Notes: generated by a model not told the origin, from the letters alone. Shown: positions 9,813 to 26,206, counted from the stretch's first letter. The stretch: DNA of 64,000 nucleotides from Pseudomonadota bacterium (GCA_021851405.1 JAJZDW010000006.1:1-64000); one strand, 5' to 3'. Numbers and translations: made by a program.

Positions 9813-11176
9813 CGGTGCTGTGGTACCTGATGTGGTTCGCCGTCGCCGTGAGTCTGCTGGTCACGGTGCACGAATTCGGCCACTTCTGGGTCGCGCGGCG
9901 GCTCGGCTTGAAGGTGCTGCGCTTCTCCGTCGGGTTCGGTAAGCCGCTGCTCTCGCGCCGCGGGCGCGACGGGGTGGAGTACTGGCTCTGCCCGATCCCG
10001 CTCGGCGGGTACGTGAAGATGCTCGATGAGCGCGAAGGGCCGGTGGCGCCCGAGGATCTGCCGCGCTCCTTCACCCGCCAGCACCCACTGCGCCGCGTGC
10101 TGGTGCTGCTCGCCGGTCCGGGGGCGAATTTCCTCTTTGCGCTCGTGGTGCTCGGCGCGATGTTCTGGGCGAGCGGTGTGACGCGCTGGCGGCCGATCGT
10201 CGGGCGGGTCGAGCCCGGCTCGATCGCCGCGCGCGCCGGTCTGCAGCCCGGGGAGCGCATCCTCACGGTCAACGGGACGCCGGTCGACAGCCAGAGCCAG
10301 GTGCGCATGCGGCTGCTCGAGGTGATGAGCGGCAGCGGCCAAGTCACCCTCACGGTGCGCGCCCACGGGCAGACGCACCCAATCGCCTTCGCCGTCAGCA
10401 ATCCCGAGGCGCGCCGCAAGCTCACCGGACCGGCCGGTCCGCTGGCGGGTCTCGGCCTGCGTTTCGCCGCCCCGACGCTGCCGGCAGTGCTCGGCCGGGT
10501 GCTGCCGGGCGGTCCGGCGGCGCGTGCCGGACTCATCGCCGGGGACCGCATCGTGGCGGTCGATGGGCGGCCGATGAAGAATTTTGAGGACGTGGTGCGC
10601 GCCATCAGCCCGCATCCGGGCAAGACGCTCGCGATCACCTATCGGCGCGGCGGTGTCGAGCACACCGTCGAGGTGAGCGTTGCGAGCGTGACCGCGCAGG
10701 GTGAGAGGATTGGGCGCATCGAGGCCGAGGCGCCCGCGACGCTGCAGTACCCGCCGAACCTCGTCCGCCACGATCGGCTCGGCCCGCTGGCGGCCCTGCA
10801 GCAGGCCTCGGGACGCATCTGGACGCTGACAGTGCTGCAGGGACGGCTGCTGTGGCGCATGATGCTCGGGCGGGTCTCGATTAAGAATCTCGGCGGGCCG
10901 CTCACCATTGCCCAGGAGGCTGGGCAGTCGGCCAGCGCCGGGGCCGGCTCGTTTCTCGGGTTCCTGGTGCTGATCTCCCTTGAGATCGGGTTCCTGAACC
11001 TGCTGCCGATCCCGCTGCTCGACGGCGGGCAGGTCGTGTTCCAGCTGGTGGAGTGGGTCAAGGGCGCACCGCTGTCGGAGCGGGCGCAGATCATCGGTCA
11101 GCAGGTCGGGATCGCGCTGCTGATCGTGCTGATGGGAGTGGCGTTGTTCAATGACATCGCCCGCCAGTTCGGCTGA
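9809..11176 (+). CDS. rseP: Site-2 intramembrane zinc protease RseP
   Basis: RseP cuts anti-sigma factor RseA within the membrane after the first periplasmic cut, releasing sigma-E, and also clears signal peptides. The zinc motif HEFGH (H21, E22, H25) lies in the first membrane helix. Two PDZ-like regions follow, and the third ligand is D405 in [10 protein letters not shown]. The length of 455 residues matches E. coli (450). Its substrate system, rpoE-rseA-rseB, is encoded at about 51-53 kb in the same window. bamA follows after 148 bp. Confidence 0.95.
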   Translation: MTVLWYLMWFAVAVSLLVTVHEFGHFWVARRLGLKVLRFSVGFGKPLLSRRGRDGVEYWLCPIPLGGYVKMLDEREGPVAPEDLPRSFTRQHPLRRVLVLLAGPGANFLFALVVLGAMFWASGVTRWRPIVGRVEPGSIAARAGLQPGERILTVNGTPVDSQSQVRMRLLEVMSGSGQVTLTVRAHGQTHPIAFAVSNPEARRKLTGPAGPLAGLGLRFAAPTLPAVLGRVLPGGPAARAGLIAGDRIVAVDGRPMKNFEDVVRAISPHPGKTLAITYRRGGVEHTVEVSVASVTAQGERIGRIEAEAPATLQYPPNLVRHDRLGPLAALQQASGRIWTLTVLQGRLLWRMMLGRVSIKNLGGPLTIAQEAGQSASAGAGSFLGFLVLISLEIGFLNLLPIPLLDGGQVVFQLVEWVKGAPLSERAQIIGQQVGIALLIVLMGVALFNDIARQFG

Positions 11177-11324
11177 GAACCGTACACACTAGAGTCGGAC
11201 CGCTTGAGAGGTCCGCGCGTCCCCGCGCCGCATACGCGGCCGGGGCACCGGGGGTTGCATACGTGATTGATGGTAAAAATTGGGTCCAAATGCTTCGCTA
11301 CGTGACAGATCGGATGGTTGCCGT

Positions 11325-13769
11325 ATGAAGGGTCGTATTGCGCTTGCTGCGGTGGCGCTCGCCGTGCACTCGGCGCTCGCGCTGGCCGGCAACGGCACGG
11401 CATCGTCCGCTGCGGCGGATTTCACCGTCGGCAACATCAAGCTCGAGGGGCTGCAGCGCATCTCCCAGGGCACGGTATTTAACTACCTGCCGGTGAACAT
11501 TGGCGACACGCTCGATCCGCGCAAGATTCGCGAGGCGATTGAAGCGCTCTATGCGACCGGGTTCTTCCGCGACGTCGAGATTCGCCGTCAGGGCAACACG
11601 CTGATCGTGGTGGTGGCCGAACGGCCCTCGATCGAGAGCTTCCAGATCTCCGGCAACAAGGCGATCAAGACCAAGGCGCTGATGAAGTCGCTGCGCAATG
11701 TCGGACTTGCGCCGGGGAAGATTTTCGATCGCTCCGTGCTGCAGCAGGTCACCGAGTACCTCACCGACATGTACTACGGGCGCGGCAAGTACGGCGTGCG
11801 CATCAATACCAAGGTGATCCCCGATACCGACAATCGGGTGAAGATCCAGATCAAGATCGTCGAGGGGTCGCGCGCGGTGATCCGCTCGATCAACGTCGTC
11901 GGCGCCACCCATTTCTCCCAGGCGCGCATCCTCAAGCACTTTCACCTGCGCACGCCGGACTGGCTGTCCTGGTACAAGGACGATGACCGCTACTCGCGCT
12001 CGACGCTGAAGGGCGATCTGGAGCGGCTGCGCGATTTCTACATGGATCGCGGCTACGCGAACTTCGAGATCCGCTCGACGCAGGTGCAGATCAGTCCGGA
12101 CAAGAAGAACATCTACATCAACGTGGCGATCAAGCAGGGCGGGGTGTTTCGCATCTCCGCGGTCAAGCTCGCCGGCACGTTCGTGGTCCCCGAGGCGCAG
12201 CTGCAGAAGCTGGTGGTGGTCAAGCCCGGTCAGGTGTTCGACCGCGAGCGCATCACGACCACTCAGAAGCTGATCCAGGACCGCTTGGGCGCGTACGGTT
12301 ACGCATTCGCCAAGGTCGATCCGGTGCCGACGCCCGATCCGAAGACCCACAAGGTCGCGCTCACCTTCTTCGTCGATCCGGGCGACAGAGTGTACGTGCG
12401 CAAGATCACCTTCTCCGGGGAAACCGCGATCAACGACGTGGTGCTCAGACGCGAGCTGCGTCAGCTCGAGGGCGGGTGGCTCTCGAACCTTGCGCTCGAG
12501 CGCTCGAAGTTCTTCCTGCAGCGTCTGCCGTACATCAAGCACGTCAGCTACAGCACGCACAAGGTGCAGGGCTCCCCGGACGAGGTCGACGTCAACTACA
12601 AGATCAAGCAGGGTCCGGCCGCGCAGCTCTCCGGCGGCATCGGCTACTCGGCGATGTACAAGTTGATGCTCAATGCGAACTTCGCCGATGCGGACTTCCT
12701 CGGCACCGGCAACCGCCTCTCGGTGGACCTACAGGGCGGGGCGTTCGACAAGCTCTACAGCGTCAGCTACACCAACCCGTACATCACCCAGAACGGGGTC
12801 TCGCAGACGCTCTCGCTGAGCTACAACGATGCGACCCAGTTCGTCTCCTCCTCATCGAACTTCTCCTCCAAGACCATCAACATCGGACCGGAGTGGAGCT
12901 ACCCGATCAGCGAGTTCCAGTACGTGTCTTTCGGCGCGGCGTTCGAGGATGCGCAGCTGCTCACCAGCTCGATCGGCAGCGCCGAACAGGCTCAGCAGTG
13001 GGTGCAGCAGAACGGCAATCCGTACAACCGTCTGGTGCACGAGGATTACAGCAACAACGACTTCGTGTTCTACGGCACGAACTACCACGACGTGCAGCTG
13101 CTGCTCGGCTGGCAGATCGATGACCGCAACCGCACGCTGTTTGCCGACCGCGGCATGCGCGCGGCGCTGAACGTGAGTGCCACCATCCCCGGCTCGAGCT
13201 CGGTCAAGTACTACGTGGCGAGCGCGCTGTTCCAGCAGTACGTGCCGCTGTGGCGCCACTACCTCACGTTCTCCTTCCACGAGCGGGTCGATTACGGCAA
13301 CGGCTTCGGCGGTACCACGGGCTTGCCGCCATACCGGCTGTTCTTCGGCGGCGGACCGGACTCGGTGCGCGGCTTCCGTGAGAGCTGGCTCGGCCCGCGC
13401 GATCAGTTCGGCAACCCCTACGGCGGCAACTTTGACATCATCAGCCAGAACGAGCTGCTGCTGCCGATCCCGGCGAAGTGGCGCCAGACGGCGCGCGTCA
13501 GCCTGTTCTTCGACATGGGCAATGTGTTCTATACCGGCAGTCGGGTGAAATTCTTCGAGCCGAACAACGTCACCCCGGTGTACTACCACCTGAACGGCTG
13601 GGGCTCCCTGAAGCGCTCGGTGGGTCTGGCGGTCGAGTGGCTCTCGCCGATGGGGCTGTTCCGCTTCAGCTATGGCGTGGCCCTGAATGCCTCGCGCAAC
13701 CTGGCCAATCCGAACGTCTGGCAGGACCAGACCAGCGGCTTCCAGTTCACGGTCGGACAGGCCTTCTAG
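11325..13769 (+). CDS. bamA: Outer membrane protein assembly factor BamA
   Basis: BamA is the Omp85-family insertase that folds beta-barrel proteins into the outer membrane. The 814-residue product has a signal peptide (MKGRIALAAVALAVHSALALA), five POTRA repeats to about residue 350 and a C-terminal barrel ending in phenylalanine (VGQAF). The barrel loop motif VRGF is at about residue 681. The ATG at 11325 is chosen because it starts directly at the signal peptide. The 148 bp upstream contains no gene and no clear sigma-E promoter; TTGCAT at about 11255 has no properly spaced -10 box. Confidence 0.96.
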   Translation: MKGRIALAAVALAVHSALALAGNGTASSAAADFTVGNIKLEGLQRISQGTVFNYLPVNIGDTLDPRKIREAIEALYATGFFRDVEIRRQGNTLIVVVAERPSIESFQISGNKAIKTKALMKSLRNVGLAPGKIFDRSVLQQVTEYLTDMYYGRGKYGVRINTKVIPDTDNRVKIQIKIVEGSRAVIRSINVVGATHFSQARILKHFHLRTPDWLSWYKDDDRYSRSTLKGDLERLRDFYMDRGYANFEIRSTQVQISPDKKNIYINVAIKQGGVFRISAVKLAGTFVVPEAQLQKLVVVKPGQVFDRERITTTQKLIQDRLGAYGYAFAKVDPVPTPDPKTHKVALTFFVDPGDRVYVRKITFSGETAINDVVLRRELRQLEGGWLSNLALERSKFFLQRLPYIKHVSYSTHKVQGSPDEVDVNYKIKQGPAAQLSGGIGYSAMYKLMLNANFADADFLGTGNRLSVDLQGGAFDKLYSVSYTNPYITQNGVSQTLSLSYNDATQFVSSSSNFSSKTINIGPEWSYPISEFQYVSFGAAFEDAQLLTSSIGSAEQAQQWVQQNGNPYNRLVHEDYSNNDFVFYGTNYHDVQLLLGWQIDDRNRTLFADRGMRAALNVSATIPGSSSVKYYVASALFQQYVPLWRHYLTFSFHERVDYGNGFGGTTGLPPYRLFFGGGPDSVRGFRESWLGPRDQFGNPYGGNFDIISQNELLLPIPAKWRQTARVSLFFDMGNVFYTGSRVKFFEPNNVTPVYYHLNGWGSLKRSVGLAVEWLSPMGLFRFSYGVALNASRNLANPNVWQDQTSGFQFTVGQAF

Positions 13770-13780
13770 CCGGCCATCCC

Positions 13781-13802
13781 GGGGCGCGGGCATCTGCGCC
13801 CC
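13781..13802 (+). other. Hairpin between bamA and skp
   Basis: GGGGCGC (13781-13787) pairs with GCGCCCC (13796-13802) around an 8-nt loop, 11 bp after the bamA stop codon. No U tract follows, so it is more likely an mRNA processing or stabilising stem than a terminator. The rest of the 128-bp gap holds a second short GC-rich stem (CCCC-AAGA-GGGG) and the skp ribosome binding site. Confidence 0.4.
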
Positions 13803-13897
13803 GGTGGTGGTAGGATGGTGCGCTCAGCCGCCCCCCAAGAGGGGCGGGTGCGCATTAGAGTCATCAATTTCCCTGAAATTTTTCGAGGTAGGTGTCC

Positions 13898-14437
13898 GTG
13901 AAGCGCTTGAGCAGAAGCCATTCAGTCGTTTGGATGATCGCCGCCGGTTTGCTGGTGACGGGGCTGGCCACCGCGAACGTGCGGGCCGCGGCCATGAAGA
14001 TCGGGGTGGTCAACTTTGGGGTGCTGGTGCAGTCCTCCCCGCAGTACAAGGCCGCCATCATCGCCCTGCGCGCCGAGTTCCTGCCGAAGCAGAAGACGCT
14101 GCAGGCCGAGGCGAAGACCCTGCAGCTGAAGCAGCAAAAGCTGCAACGCAACCAGGCCACCATGACCCAGGATCAGGTCGCCCAGGCCGAACTCGACCTG
14201 CGCGAGAAGGTCGAGTCGTTCCGCCAGGAGTCGGGCAAGGTGCAGGAGGCGCTCAATACGCGCCGCAACGAGCTGTTCAGCAAGGTGCAGAGCTCGATCG
14301 ACCTGACCGTGCAGAGCTACGCCAAGCAGCACGGCTTCACCCTGGTGTTGATGAACGACGGGGTGATTTACGGCGACCCGGCGCTGGATCTGACGCCGTC
14401 GATCCTGCGCATTTTGAAGGCCTCACCGGCCAAGTAA
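13898..14437 (+). CDS. skp: Periplasmic chaperone Skp/OmpH
   Basis: Skp holds unfolded outer-membrane proteins in the periplasm for delivery to BamA. The 179-residue precursor has a signal peptide with a hydrophobic core (VVWMIAAGLLVTGLA) ending near VRAAA. The mature part begins with the family strand MKIGVVNFGVLVQSSPQYK, then a long Q/K/E-rich coiled-coil, then the closing strand (FTLVLMNDGVIYGDPALDLT). The GTG at 13898 is preferred to the GTG at 13892 because the GAGGT ribosome binding site is 8 bases away from the former and only 2 from the latter. Confidence 0.93.
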   Translation: MKRLSRSHSVVWMIAAGLLVTGLATANVRAAAMKIGVVNFGVLVQSSPQYKAAIIALRAEFLPKQKTLQAEAKTLQLKQQKLQRNQATMTQDQVAQAELDLREKVESFRQESGKVQEALNTRRNELFSKVQSSIDLTVQSYAKQHGFTLVLMNDGVIYGDPALDLTPSILRILKASPAK

Positions 14438-14447
14438 CCGCCGCGCC

Positions 14448-15491
14448 ATGAGCGTCTCGATCGGGGAGCTCGCAGTCCGGTTCGGCTGCGAGCTCAGAGG
14501 CGATCCGGGCGTTGAGGTCGAGAGGGTGGCGACGCTGGCCGATGCCGACGCGCAGTCGGTGGCCTTCGTCGCCAATCCCCGCTACCGGACCCAGCTCGCC
14601 GCGACGCGCGCTGCGGTCGTGGTGCTCGATGCGGCGAGCGCTGCCGGGTGTCCTTGTGCGGCACTGATCAGCGCCAACCCGCATGCGACCTTTGCGCGCA
14701 TCGCCGCCGTGCTGCACCCGGCCCCCGCGGGGCCCCCGGGCGTGCATCCCTCGGCGATCCTCGGGCACGGCGCGCAGATCGACCCCACGGCCCACATCGG
14801 AGCACTCTGCGTCATTGGCGCAGGGGTACGCATCGGCGCGCGCGCCTATATCGGGCCGCAGTGCCTGATCGAGGACGGCGTGCAGGTGGCGGCGGATGTG
14901 CGCCTGGTCGGGCGGGTGACGCTGTGCCGCGGCGTGTCCATCGGGGAGCGCACGGTGATCCAGCCGGGCGCAGTGCTCGGGGGGGACGGCTTCGGGTTCG
15001 CGCAGGATGCCGGCCGGTGGCTGAAGGTGCCGCAGACCGGTGGCGTGCGGGTTGGGGTCGACGTCGAGATCGGCTCCAACACCACCATCGACCGCGGTGC
15101 GATCGAGGACACCGTGATCGACGAGGGCGCCAAACTCGACAACCTGATCCAGATCGGCCACAACGTGCACATCGGCGCGCACACCGCGCTCGCCGCCTGC
15201 GTCGGGGTCTCCGGCAGCACCACCATTGGGCGGCGCTGCATGATCGGCGGGCAGGTCGGCATCGGCGGGCACCTGACGATCTGCGACGATGTGATGATCA
15301 CTGGCTGCACCATGGTCAGCCATTCGGTGAGCCGCCCCGGCGTATACTCCGGCGGCATTCCGCTCGAGGAGGCGCACACGTGGCGCCGTCTGGTCGGGCG
15401 CTTCAAACGCCTCGAGGCGCTCGCCACGCGGCTGAAGTCGCTCGAGCGCCGCTCGGGCTCCGCTGAGGATCTGGACGAGGACGATGACTGA
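14448..15491 (+). CDS. lpxD: UDP-3-O-(3-hydroxyacyl)glucosamine N-acyltransferase
   Basis: LpxD adds the second hydroxyacyl chain during lipid A synthesis. The 347-residue product has an N-terminal uridine-binding domain (about 1-100), then a left-handed beta-helix of hexapeptide repeats (about 100-315), and a helical C-terminus ending in acidic residues (DLDEDDD). The last codons overlap the fabZ start by 8 bp. The gene lies directly after skp, the standard order. Confidence 0.95.
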   Translation: MSVSIGELAVRFGCELRGDPGVEVERVATLADADAQSVAFVANPRYRTQLAATRAAVVVLDAASAAGCPCAALISANPHATFARIAAVLHPAPAGPPGVHPSAILGHGAQIDPTAHIGALCVIGAGVRIGARAYIGPQCLIEDGVQVAADVRLVGRVTLCRGVSIGERTVIQPGAVLGGDGFGFAQDAGRWLKVPQTGGVRVGVDVEIGSNTTIDRGAIEDTVIDEGAKLDNLIQIGHNVHIGAHTALAACVGVSGSTTIGRRCMIGGQVGIGGHLTICDDVMITGCTMVSHSVSRPGVYSGGIPLEEAHTWRRLVGRFKRLEALATRLKSLERRSGSAEDLDEDDD

Positions 15492-15936
15492 CTCGCAAAT
15501 CGACATTCACGGCATCCTGAAGCTGCTGCCGCACCGCTATCCGTTCATGCTGGTCGACCGCGTGCTCGAGTGGCACGCGGGGCAGAGCATCCGGGCGTTG
15601 AAGAACGTGACGTACAACGAGCCGTTCTTTCCGGGACATTTCCCGAGCCGCCCGGTGATGCCCGGGGTGATCATCATCGAGGCGCTGGCGCAGACCGCCG
15701 GCATCCTCACGTTCCTGAGCGCTGACCTCGTGCCGCACGAGGACAGCCGGTTTTATTTCGTCGGCATCGACAAGGCGCGTTTCCGCAAGCCCGTCGAGCC
15801 CGGCGATCAGCTGCTGCTCAGTGCCACCGTGGATCGCCGTCTGCGCGGCATCTGGCGCTTCTCGACCCGTGCGCTGGTCGGGGACAACGAGGTGGCCCAC
15901 GCGGAGATCATGGTGACGCCGGAGGCCGGCAAGTGA
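15484..15936 (+). CDS. fabZ: 3-hydroxyacyl-[acyl carrier protein] dehydratase FabZ
   Basis: FabZ dehydrates beta-hydroxyacyl-ACP in fatty acid elongation and competes with LpxA/LpxD for hydroxyacyl-ACP, which explains its place among the lpx genes. The 150-residue hot-dog-fold protein has the [12 protein letters not shown] segment and catalytic H52 (in FPGHFP) and E66 (in IIIEALAQ). It overlaps lpxD at its start and lpxA at its end (GTGA). Confidence 0.96.
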   Translation: MTDSQIDIHGILKLLPHRYPFMLVDRVLEWHAGQSIRALKNVTYNEPFFPGHFPSRPVMPGVIIIEALAQTAGILTFLSADLVPHEDSRFYFVGIDKARFRKPVEPGDQLLLSATVDRRLRGIWRFSTRALVGDNEVAHAEIMVTPEAGK

Positions 15937-16703
15937 TCGATCCGCACGCCATCGTCTCGCCGCGGGCGCACCTCGCCGCGGATGTCTCGGTGGGGCCCTT
16001 CAGCGTCATCGGCCCCGAGGTCGTGATTGGCCCGGGCACGGTGATCGGCCCGCACGTGGTGATCAACGGCCCGACCACCCTCGGGGCGGACAACCGGATC
16101 TTCCAGTTCGCCTCGCTCGGGGATGCCCCGCAGGACAAGAAGTATCACGGTGAGCCGACCCGGCTCGAGATCGGCGATCGCAACGTGTTTCGCGAGAACA
16201 CCACCGCCAATCGCGGTACGACCCACGACCGTGGCGTGACGCGCATCGGCCACGACAACCTGTTCATGGCCTACGCGCATGTCGCGCACGACTGCACCGT
16301 CGGCAGCAACACGGTGTTTGCCAACTGCGCCGCCCTCGGCGGGCACGTGGAGATCGGCGACTGGGTGATCCTCGGCGGGCTCACCGCCGTGCACCAGTTC
16401 ACCAAGGTCGGCGCGCACGCGTTCCTCGCCGGCGGAGCCATCGTCACGCGCGACGTGCCGCCGTACGTCATGGTGGCCGGCAACCCGGCCGAGCCGCACG
16501 CCGTGAACAGCGAAGGGCTGAAGCGGCGCGGGTTCACGCCCGAGCAGGTGCGCAACATCCGCAACGCCTACCGCACCGTCTACCGCAGTGGACTGCGCCT
16601 GGTCGAGGCGCTCGAGCAACTCGAGGCCGACGCGCCCGAGCGGCCCGAAATCGCGCTGTTCTGCGCCTTCATCCGCACCTCCGGCCGCAGTATCGTTCGA
16701 TGA
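15933..16703 (+). CDS. lpxA: UDP-N-acetylglucosamine 3-O-acyltransferase
   Basis: LpxA is the first enzyme of lipid A synthesis, transferring a hydroxyacyl chain to UDP-GlcNAc. The 256-residue protein is a hexapeptide-repeat beta-helix (about 1-185) with a helical C-terminus. The catalytic histidine is H119 in AYAHVAHDC, followed by the conserved GGLTAVHQF. The GTG start overlaps the fabZ stop codon, and the end overlaps lpxB by ATGA. Confidence 0.95.
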   Translation: MIDPHAIVSPRAHLAADVSVGPFSVIGPEVVIGPGTVIGPHVVINGPTTLGADNRIFQFASLGDAPQDKKYHGEPTRLEIGDRNVFRENTTANRGTTHDRGVTRIGHDNLFMAYAHVAHDCTVGSNTVFANCAALGGHVEIGDWVILGGLTAVHQFTKVGAHAFLAGGAIVTRDVPPYVMVAGNPAEPHAVNSEGLKRRGFTPEQVRNIRNAYRTVYRSGLRLVEALEQLEADAPERPEIALFCAFIRTSGRSIVR

Positions 16704-17908
16704 CCGCCCCGTCGCTGAGCGCGTGCGAGGCCACCCTTGCGCGCCCGGCGCTGCGCGTGGGGATCGTGGCCGGGGAGGCCTCGGGCGATCAGCTCGGCGC
16801 GGCGCTGATCGAGGCGCTGCGTGCGCGGGTCGGACACCTGGAGTGCTTCGGGGTGGCCGGACCGAAAATGCAGGCGGCCGGGTGCGAGGCGTGGGCGCAG
16901 GCCGAGGTGCTCTCGGTCATGGGTTTCACCGAGGTGCTGCCGCATCTGCCCCGGCTGCTGCACCTGCGCGGGGCACTCGTGCGTCGCTTCCGCGAGGCGC
17001 GCCCTGACGTGTTCATCGGTATCGATGCCCCGGCATTCAACCTGGGCCTCGCGGCGCGTCTGCATGCCCAGGGGATTCCCACGGTGCAGTACGTTGCACC
17101 ACAGGTGTGGGCGTGGCGACAGAGTCGGGTCCACAAGATCGGCCGCGCCTGCGACCTGGTGCTGTGTCTGTTGCCGTTCGAACCGCAGTTCTACTCACGC
17201 TACGGAGTGGCCGCCGAGTTCGTCGGTCATCCGCTGGCCGATCAGATCCCGCTCGAGATCGATCGGGCCGCGGCGCGCTCCGCGCTCGGATTGCCGGCCG
17301 AGGCGACCGTCGTGGCGCTGCTGCCGGGCAGCCGGATGGGGGAGGTGGGCCGGCTCGCGGCGGACTTCCTCACCGCCGCGGCATGGATCGCCGCGCGACG
17401 GCCCGAGCTGCGGTTCGTGGCGCCGATGGCGAGCGCCGGTGCCCGTGAGCTGTTTCTGAGAAAACGAGCAGAAGTACCGGATTGTCCAGAGATTTTAATC
17501 ACCGATGGACAGGCCCAGCGGGTGCTGGCCGCCTGCGACGGTGCGCTGGTGGCCTCGGGAACCGCTACACTGGAAACGCTGCTGTCGCGGCGCGTGATGG
17601 TCGTGGCCTATCGGCTGGGCGCGATGACGGCATTTCTCCTGCGGGGGCTTCGTCTGGTGAAAGTCCCGTATTTCTCACAACCGAATCTGCTGCTCGGGCG
17701 AGCGTTCGTACCCGAGTTCCTCCAGGAGAGCGTCAATGGCGCGGCGCTCGGTGCGGCGCTGCTTGAGCATCTGGAGGATCCGGCCTACGGGCAGACGCTG
17801 GCGCGCGAGTTCGACCGCGTGCACCGCGAACTGCGCTGCGGGGGGGCGGGCCTCGCCGCCGAGGCCATCCTGCGCCGGGTGGGGCACGCTCACGAGGCGC
17901 GCGCATGA
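16700..17908 (+). CDS. lpxB: Lipid-A-disaccharide synthase
   Basis: LpxB joins UDP-diacylglucosamine and lipid X to make the beta-1,6 disaccharide of lipid A at the inner membrane. The 402-residue GT-B glycosyltransferase (family 19) begins with [20 protein letters not shown] and carries the conserved PQVWAWR and FVGHPLAD motifs. Coupled ATGA overlaps link it to lpxA and rnhB. A short stretch near 17460-17510 is locally less GC-rich, but the frame is intact. Confidence 0.95.
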   Translation: MTAPSLSACEATLARPALRVGIVAGEASGDQLGAALIEALRARVGHLECFGVAGPKMQAAGCEAWAQAEVLSVMGFTEVLPHLPRLLHLRGALVRRFREARPDVFIGIDAPAFNLGLAARLHAQGIPTVQYVAPQVWAWRQSRVHKIGRACDLVLCLLPFEPQFYSRYGVAAEFVGHPLADQIPLEIDRAAARSALGLPAEATVVALLPGSRMGEVGRLAADFLTAAAWIAARRPELRFVAPMASAGARELFLRKRAEVPDCPEILITDGQAQRVLAACDGALVASGTATLETLLSRRVMVVAYRLGAMTAFLLRGLRLVKVPYFSQPNLLLGRAFVPEFLQESVNGAALGAALLEHLEDPAYGQTLAREFDRVHRELRCGGAGLAAEAILRRVGHAHEARA

Positions 17909-18495
17909 GTGCGCTGGCGTGGACCGCCGGGGTCGATGAGGCCGGCCGCGGACCGCTCGCCGGACCGGTCATCGCCGCGGCGGTGATTCTCGATCCGGCC
18001 CGCCCGATCGAGGGTCTGGCCGATTCCAAGGCGCTGAGCGAGGCGGCCCGCGAGCGGCTCGCGCCGCTGATCCGCGCCCGCGCGATCGCCTGGGCGATCG
18101 GCAGCGCCGAGCGCGCCGAGATCGACGCGATCAACATCCTCGAGGCGACGCTGCTCGCCATGCGGCGCGCGCTGCTCGGCCTCGCGGTGCGTCCGGCACA
18201 CGTGCAGATCGACGGCAACCGCGCCCCGAGGCTCACCGATCTTGACTGCAGCGTCGAGACCGTGGTGCGCGGCGATGCCACGGTGGCGGTGATCGGCGCG
18301 GCCTCCATCCTCGCCAAGACCCACCGCGATGCGCTGATGCGCGAGTTGGATCGGACCTGTCCGGGCTACGGCTTTGCGCGCCACAAGGGCTACGGCACCG
18401 CGGCGCACCTGGCGGCGCTGAGCCGCCTCGGGCCCTCGTGCGAACATCGTCTCTCGTTCGCCCCGGTACGCGCCGCGGCGCAGGCGCGCCGCTGA
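17905..18495 (+). CDS. rnhB: Ribonuclease HII
   Basis: RNase HII cuts the RNA strand of RNA-DNA hybrids and removes misincorporated ribonucleotides. The [14 protein letters not shown] motif near the N-terminus supplies catalytic D11 and E12, and later acidic residues are in the IDGNRAP region. The product has 196 residues, typical for the family. It overlaps lpxB by 4 bp and is followed by dnaE after 4 bp. Confidence 0.95.
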   Translation: MSALAWTAGVDEAGRGPLAGPVIAAAVILDPARPIEGLADSKALSEAARERLAPLIRARAIAWAIGSAERAEIDAINILEATLLAMRRALLGLAVRPAHVQIDGNRAPRLTDLDCSVETVVRGDATVAVIGAASILAKTHRDALMRELDRTCPGYGFARHKGYGTAAHLAALSRLGPSCEHRLSFAPVRAAAQARR

Positions 18496-18499
18496 ACTC

Positions 18500-22012
<3,513 letters not shown>

Positions 22013-22084
22013 GGCGGGGTGCTTGCACCGCGCTCGCCCCGCCCGTACCCTCGCGCCCAGCACGAGACAACCCCGGGAAACCGC

Positions 22085-23050
22085 ATGGCCGTCGCCTTTC
22101 TCGATTTCGAACAGCCCATTGCCGAGCTCGAAGCGAAGATCGAGGAGCTCAAACACGTCACCTGCGACCCCGAGGTCAACATCCAGGAGGAGATCACGCG
22201 GTTGCAGGCCAAGAGCCGCCAGCTCACCACCAGCATCTTTGCGAATCTCACCCCCTGGCAGATCACGCAGCTGGCGCGCCATCCGCAGCGGCCGTACACG
22301 CTCGATTACATCGGCGCGATCTGCACCGACTTCATCGAGCTGCACGGCGATCGGATGTACGGGGACGATCCGGCGATCGTCGGGGGCCTGGCGCGCATCG
22401 ACGGCCGCCCCATCATGGTCATCGGCCACCAGAAGGGCCGTGACACCAAGGAGCGCGTGCGGCGCAACTACGGCATGCCGCGCCCCGAGGGCTATCGCAA
22501 GGCGCTGCGCTTGATGCAGCTCGCCGAGCGCTTCGAGCTGCCGCTGGTGACCTTGATCGACACCCAGGGCGCCTACCCCGGCGTCGGCGCCGAGGAGCGC
22601 GGCCAGAGCGAGGCGATCGCCCGCAATCTGCTCGAGATGTCGACGCTCGGCGTGCCGATCGTCACGGTGGTGACGGGCGAGGGCGGTTCGGGCGGCGCGC
22701 TCGCGATCGGGGTCTGCGACCGTCTGTTGATGATGCAATTCAGCACCTACTCGGTGATTTCCCCGGAGGGCTGTGCCTCGATCCTCTGGAAGAGCCAGGA
22801 TAAGCGCGAGGCCGCCGCCGAGGCGCTGAACCTCACGGCCGACCGGCTCGAGAAGCTCGGGCTGCTCGATCAGGTGATCGAGGAGCCGCTCGGCGGCGCG
22901 CACCGCGATCCGGCCGCGACGGCCGCGAGTCTCAAGACGGCGCTGCTCACCCATCTCGATGCCCTCACGCCGCTCTCCCGCGAGCAGCTGCTCGCGGCGC
23001 GCGCCGAGCGTATCGCCGGGTTCGGCGTGTACGAGGAGAGCGACTCGTGA
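22085..23050 (+). CDS. accA: Acetyl-CoA carboxylase carboxyltransferase subunit alpha
   Basis: AccA with AccD transfers the carboxyl group from biotin to acetyl-CoA, the first step of fatty acid synthesis. The 321-residue product (E. coli 319) starts at the family N-terminus [16 protein letters not shown] and contains the crotonase-like core ([31 protein letters not shown]). The ATG at 22085 is chosen over upstream codons for this reason. The 72-bp gap after dnaE has no obvious promoter. Confidence 0.96.
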   Translation: MAVAFLDFEQPIAELEAKIEELKHVTCDPEVNIQEEITRLQAKSRQLTTSIFANLTPWQITQLARHPQRPYTLDYIGAICTDFIELHGDRMYGDDPAIVGGLARIDGRPIMVIGHQKGRDTKERVRRNYGMPRPEGYRKALRLMQLAERFELPLVTLIDTQGAYPGVGAEERGQSEAIARNLLEMSTLGVPIVTVVTGEGGSGGALAIGVCDRLLMMQFSTYSVISPEGCASILWKSQDKREAAAEALNLTADRLEKLGLLDQVIEEPLGGAHRDPAATAASLKTALLTHLDALTPLSREQLLAARAERIAGFGVYEESDS

Positions 23051-23066
23051 ACGAGTCGCCGCGCCG

Positions 23067-24458
23067 GTGAGCGCTTCGCGGGCGCGCGCTCGCGAGGCGG
23101 GCTACTCGCCCGAGCGGCTCCGTGCCGCGCTCGCGCCTCTGCTGCCCGACGGGTCCAGCGCACGCCTGTGCGTTGCGTTCAGCGGCGGGGTGGACTCCAC
23201 CGCGCTGCTTGCCGGTCTCGCCCGTCTGCGTGCGCCCCCGGTGGCGCTGCTGCGCGCCGTGCACGTCGATCACGGCCTGCACCCGCAATCCAGGCGCTGG
23301 AGCGGGGAGTGTCGCGCGCTGGCGCGTCGGCTCGGCGTGCCGCTGACGGTGGTGCGCGTGCGGGTGGAGAATCCCCCGGGCGGCTCGCTCGAGGAGGCCG
23401 CGCGCACGGCGCGCTACGGGGCGCTCGCGGCCGGACTGAAGCGCAACGAGGTGCTGCTCACCGCCCACCACCAGGATGATCAGCTCGAGACCGTGCTGCT
23501 GCAGCTGTTTCGCGGCTGCGGCCTGGCCGGATTGGCGGCCATGGCGCCGAGTGCGCCGTTCGGGACGAGCGTGCTGCTGCGCCCGCTGCTCGGCTTCAGC
23601 CGAGCCGAGCTTGCCGCCTGGGTCGGCGCCGAGGGGCTGGCGGTGAGCGAGGACGTCTCGAACCTCGATGAGCGCTTCGATCGCAATTACCTGCGCCACC
23701 AGGTGCTGCCGGCGGTGCGCGCCCGCTGGCGCGGCGCGGCGGGCGCGGTGGCCCGCACCGCGCGGCTCGCCGCCGAGGGCCAGCACTTGCTCGAGGCGCT
23801 CGCTCGCAGCGATCTTGAGCCCGCCAGCGACGGCGCTGCGCTCTCGGTCAAGGCGCTGCGCAGGCTCTCCCCGGCCCGGCGGCGCAACGCGCTGCGCCTG
23901 TGGATCGGGACGCGCGGCGCCCCGCTGCCCGATGCACGCCGGCTCGAACAGATCGCCGGTCCCGTGCTCGCCGCGCGCCCCGATGCGCATCCGCAGGTCC
24001 GCTGGGGCGGCACGCGCCTGCTGCGCCACGCCGACCTGCTGTGGCTCGAGCCGCTCGCCGCGGTGTCAGGTCCCGTGCACCCCGGGGCCGAGGTGCCCTG
24101 GGACGTGCGGGCCTCGGCGCGGTGCACGCTGCCGGCCGATTGCGGCGTGCTCGAACTCATCGCCGATGCGCACGGGCCGCTCGATCTCGATGCGCTCGGC
24201 CCGGTGCTCACGGTGCGCTGGCGCAGCGGCGGGGAGCGTCTGCGGCTGCGTCCCGGCGGGGCCCGCCGCGCACTGAAGAGTCTGCTGCAGGAGGCACGCG
24301 TGCCGCCGGCGCAACGCGCTCGCCTGCCGCTCGTCTATCAAGGAGAGCGGCTGCTGGCGGCGGCGGACCTGTGGCTCGATGAGAGCGTGCGCGCGCGCCG
24401 CGATACCCGGCGCCGGGCGCGGTTGCGGTGGAAGAAGGCGCCCCACGCCGGCCGCTGA
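23067..24458 (+). CDS. tilS: tRNA(Ile)-lysidine synthase
   Basis: TilS puts lysine on C34 of tRNA-Ile(CAU) so that it reads AUA codons. The PP-loop ATP-binding motif SGGVDS is at residues 39-44, followed by HVDHGLHPQS and the TAHHQDDQLET motif. The C-terminal substrate-binding domain gives a total of 463 residues (E. coli 432). The GTG at 23067 is the best in-frame start after accA, with 16 bp between the genes, but it has only a weak ribosome binding site and the true start could differ by a few codons. Confidence 0.92.
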   Translation: MSASRARAREAGYSPERLRAALAPLLPDGSSARLCVAFSGGVDSTALLAGLARLRAPPVALLRAVHVDHGLHPQSRRWSGECRALARRLGVPLTVVRVRVENPPGGSLEEAARTARYGALAAGLKRNEVLLTAHHQDDQLETVLLQLFRGCGLAGLAAMAPSAPFGTSVLLRPLLGFSRAELAAWVGAEGLAVSEDVSNLDERFDRNYLRHQVLPAVRARWRGAAGAVARTARLAAEGQHLLEALARSDLEPASDGAALSVKALRRLSPARRRNALRLWIGTRGAPLPDARRLEQIAGPVLAARPDAHPQVRWGGTRLLRHADLLWLEPLAAVSGPVHPGAEVPWDVRASARCTLPADCGVLELIADAHGPLDLDALGPVLTVRWRSGGERLRLRPGGARRALKSLLQEARVPPAQRARLPLVYQGERLLAAADLWLDESVRARRDTRRRARLRWKKAPHAGR

Positions 24459-24480
24459 TGTGATAGTCTGCGTGCCCGTC

Positions 24481-26191
<1,711 letters not shown>

Positions 26192-26206
26192 GCAAGGGGT
26201 ACGGGC

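Noticed and set aside
11177-11324. Sigma-E promoter for bamA
   Set aside because: No GAACTT-like box with a correctly spaced TC-rich -10 box was found. The only hint, TTGCAT at about 11255, lacks a -10 box at usable distance.
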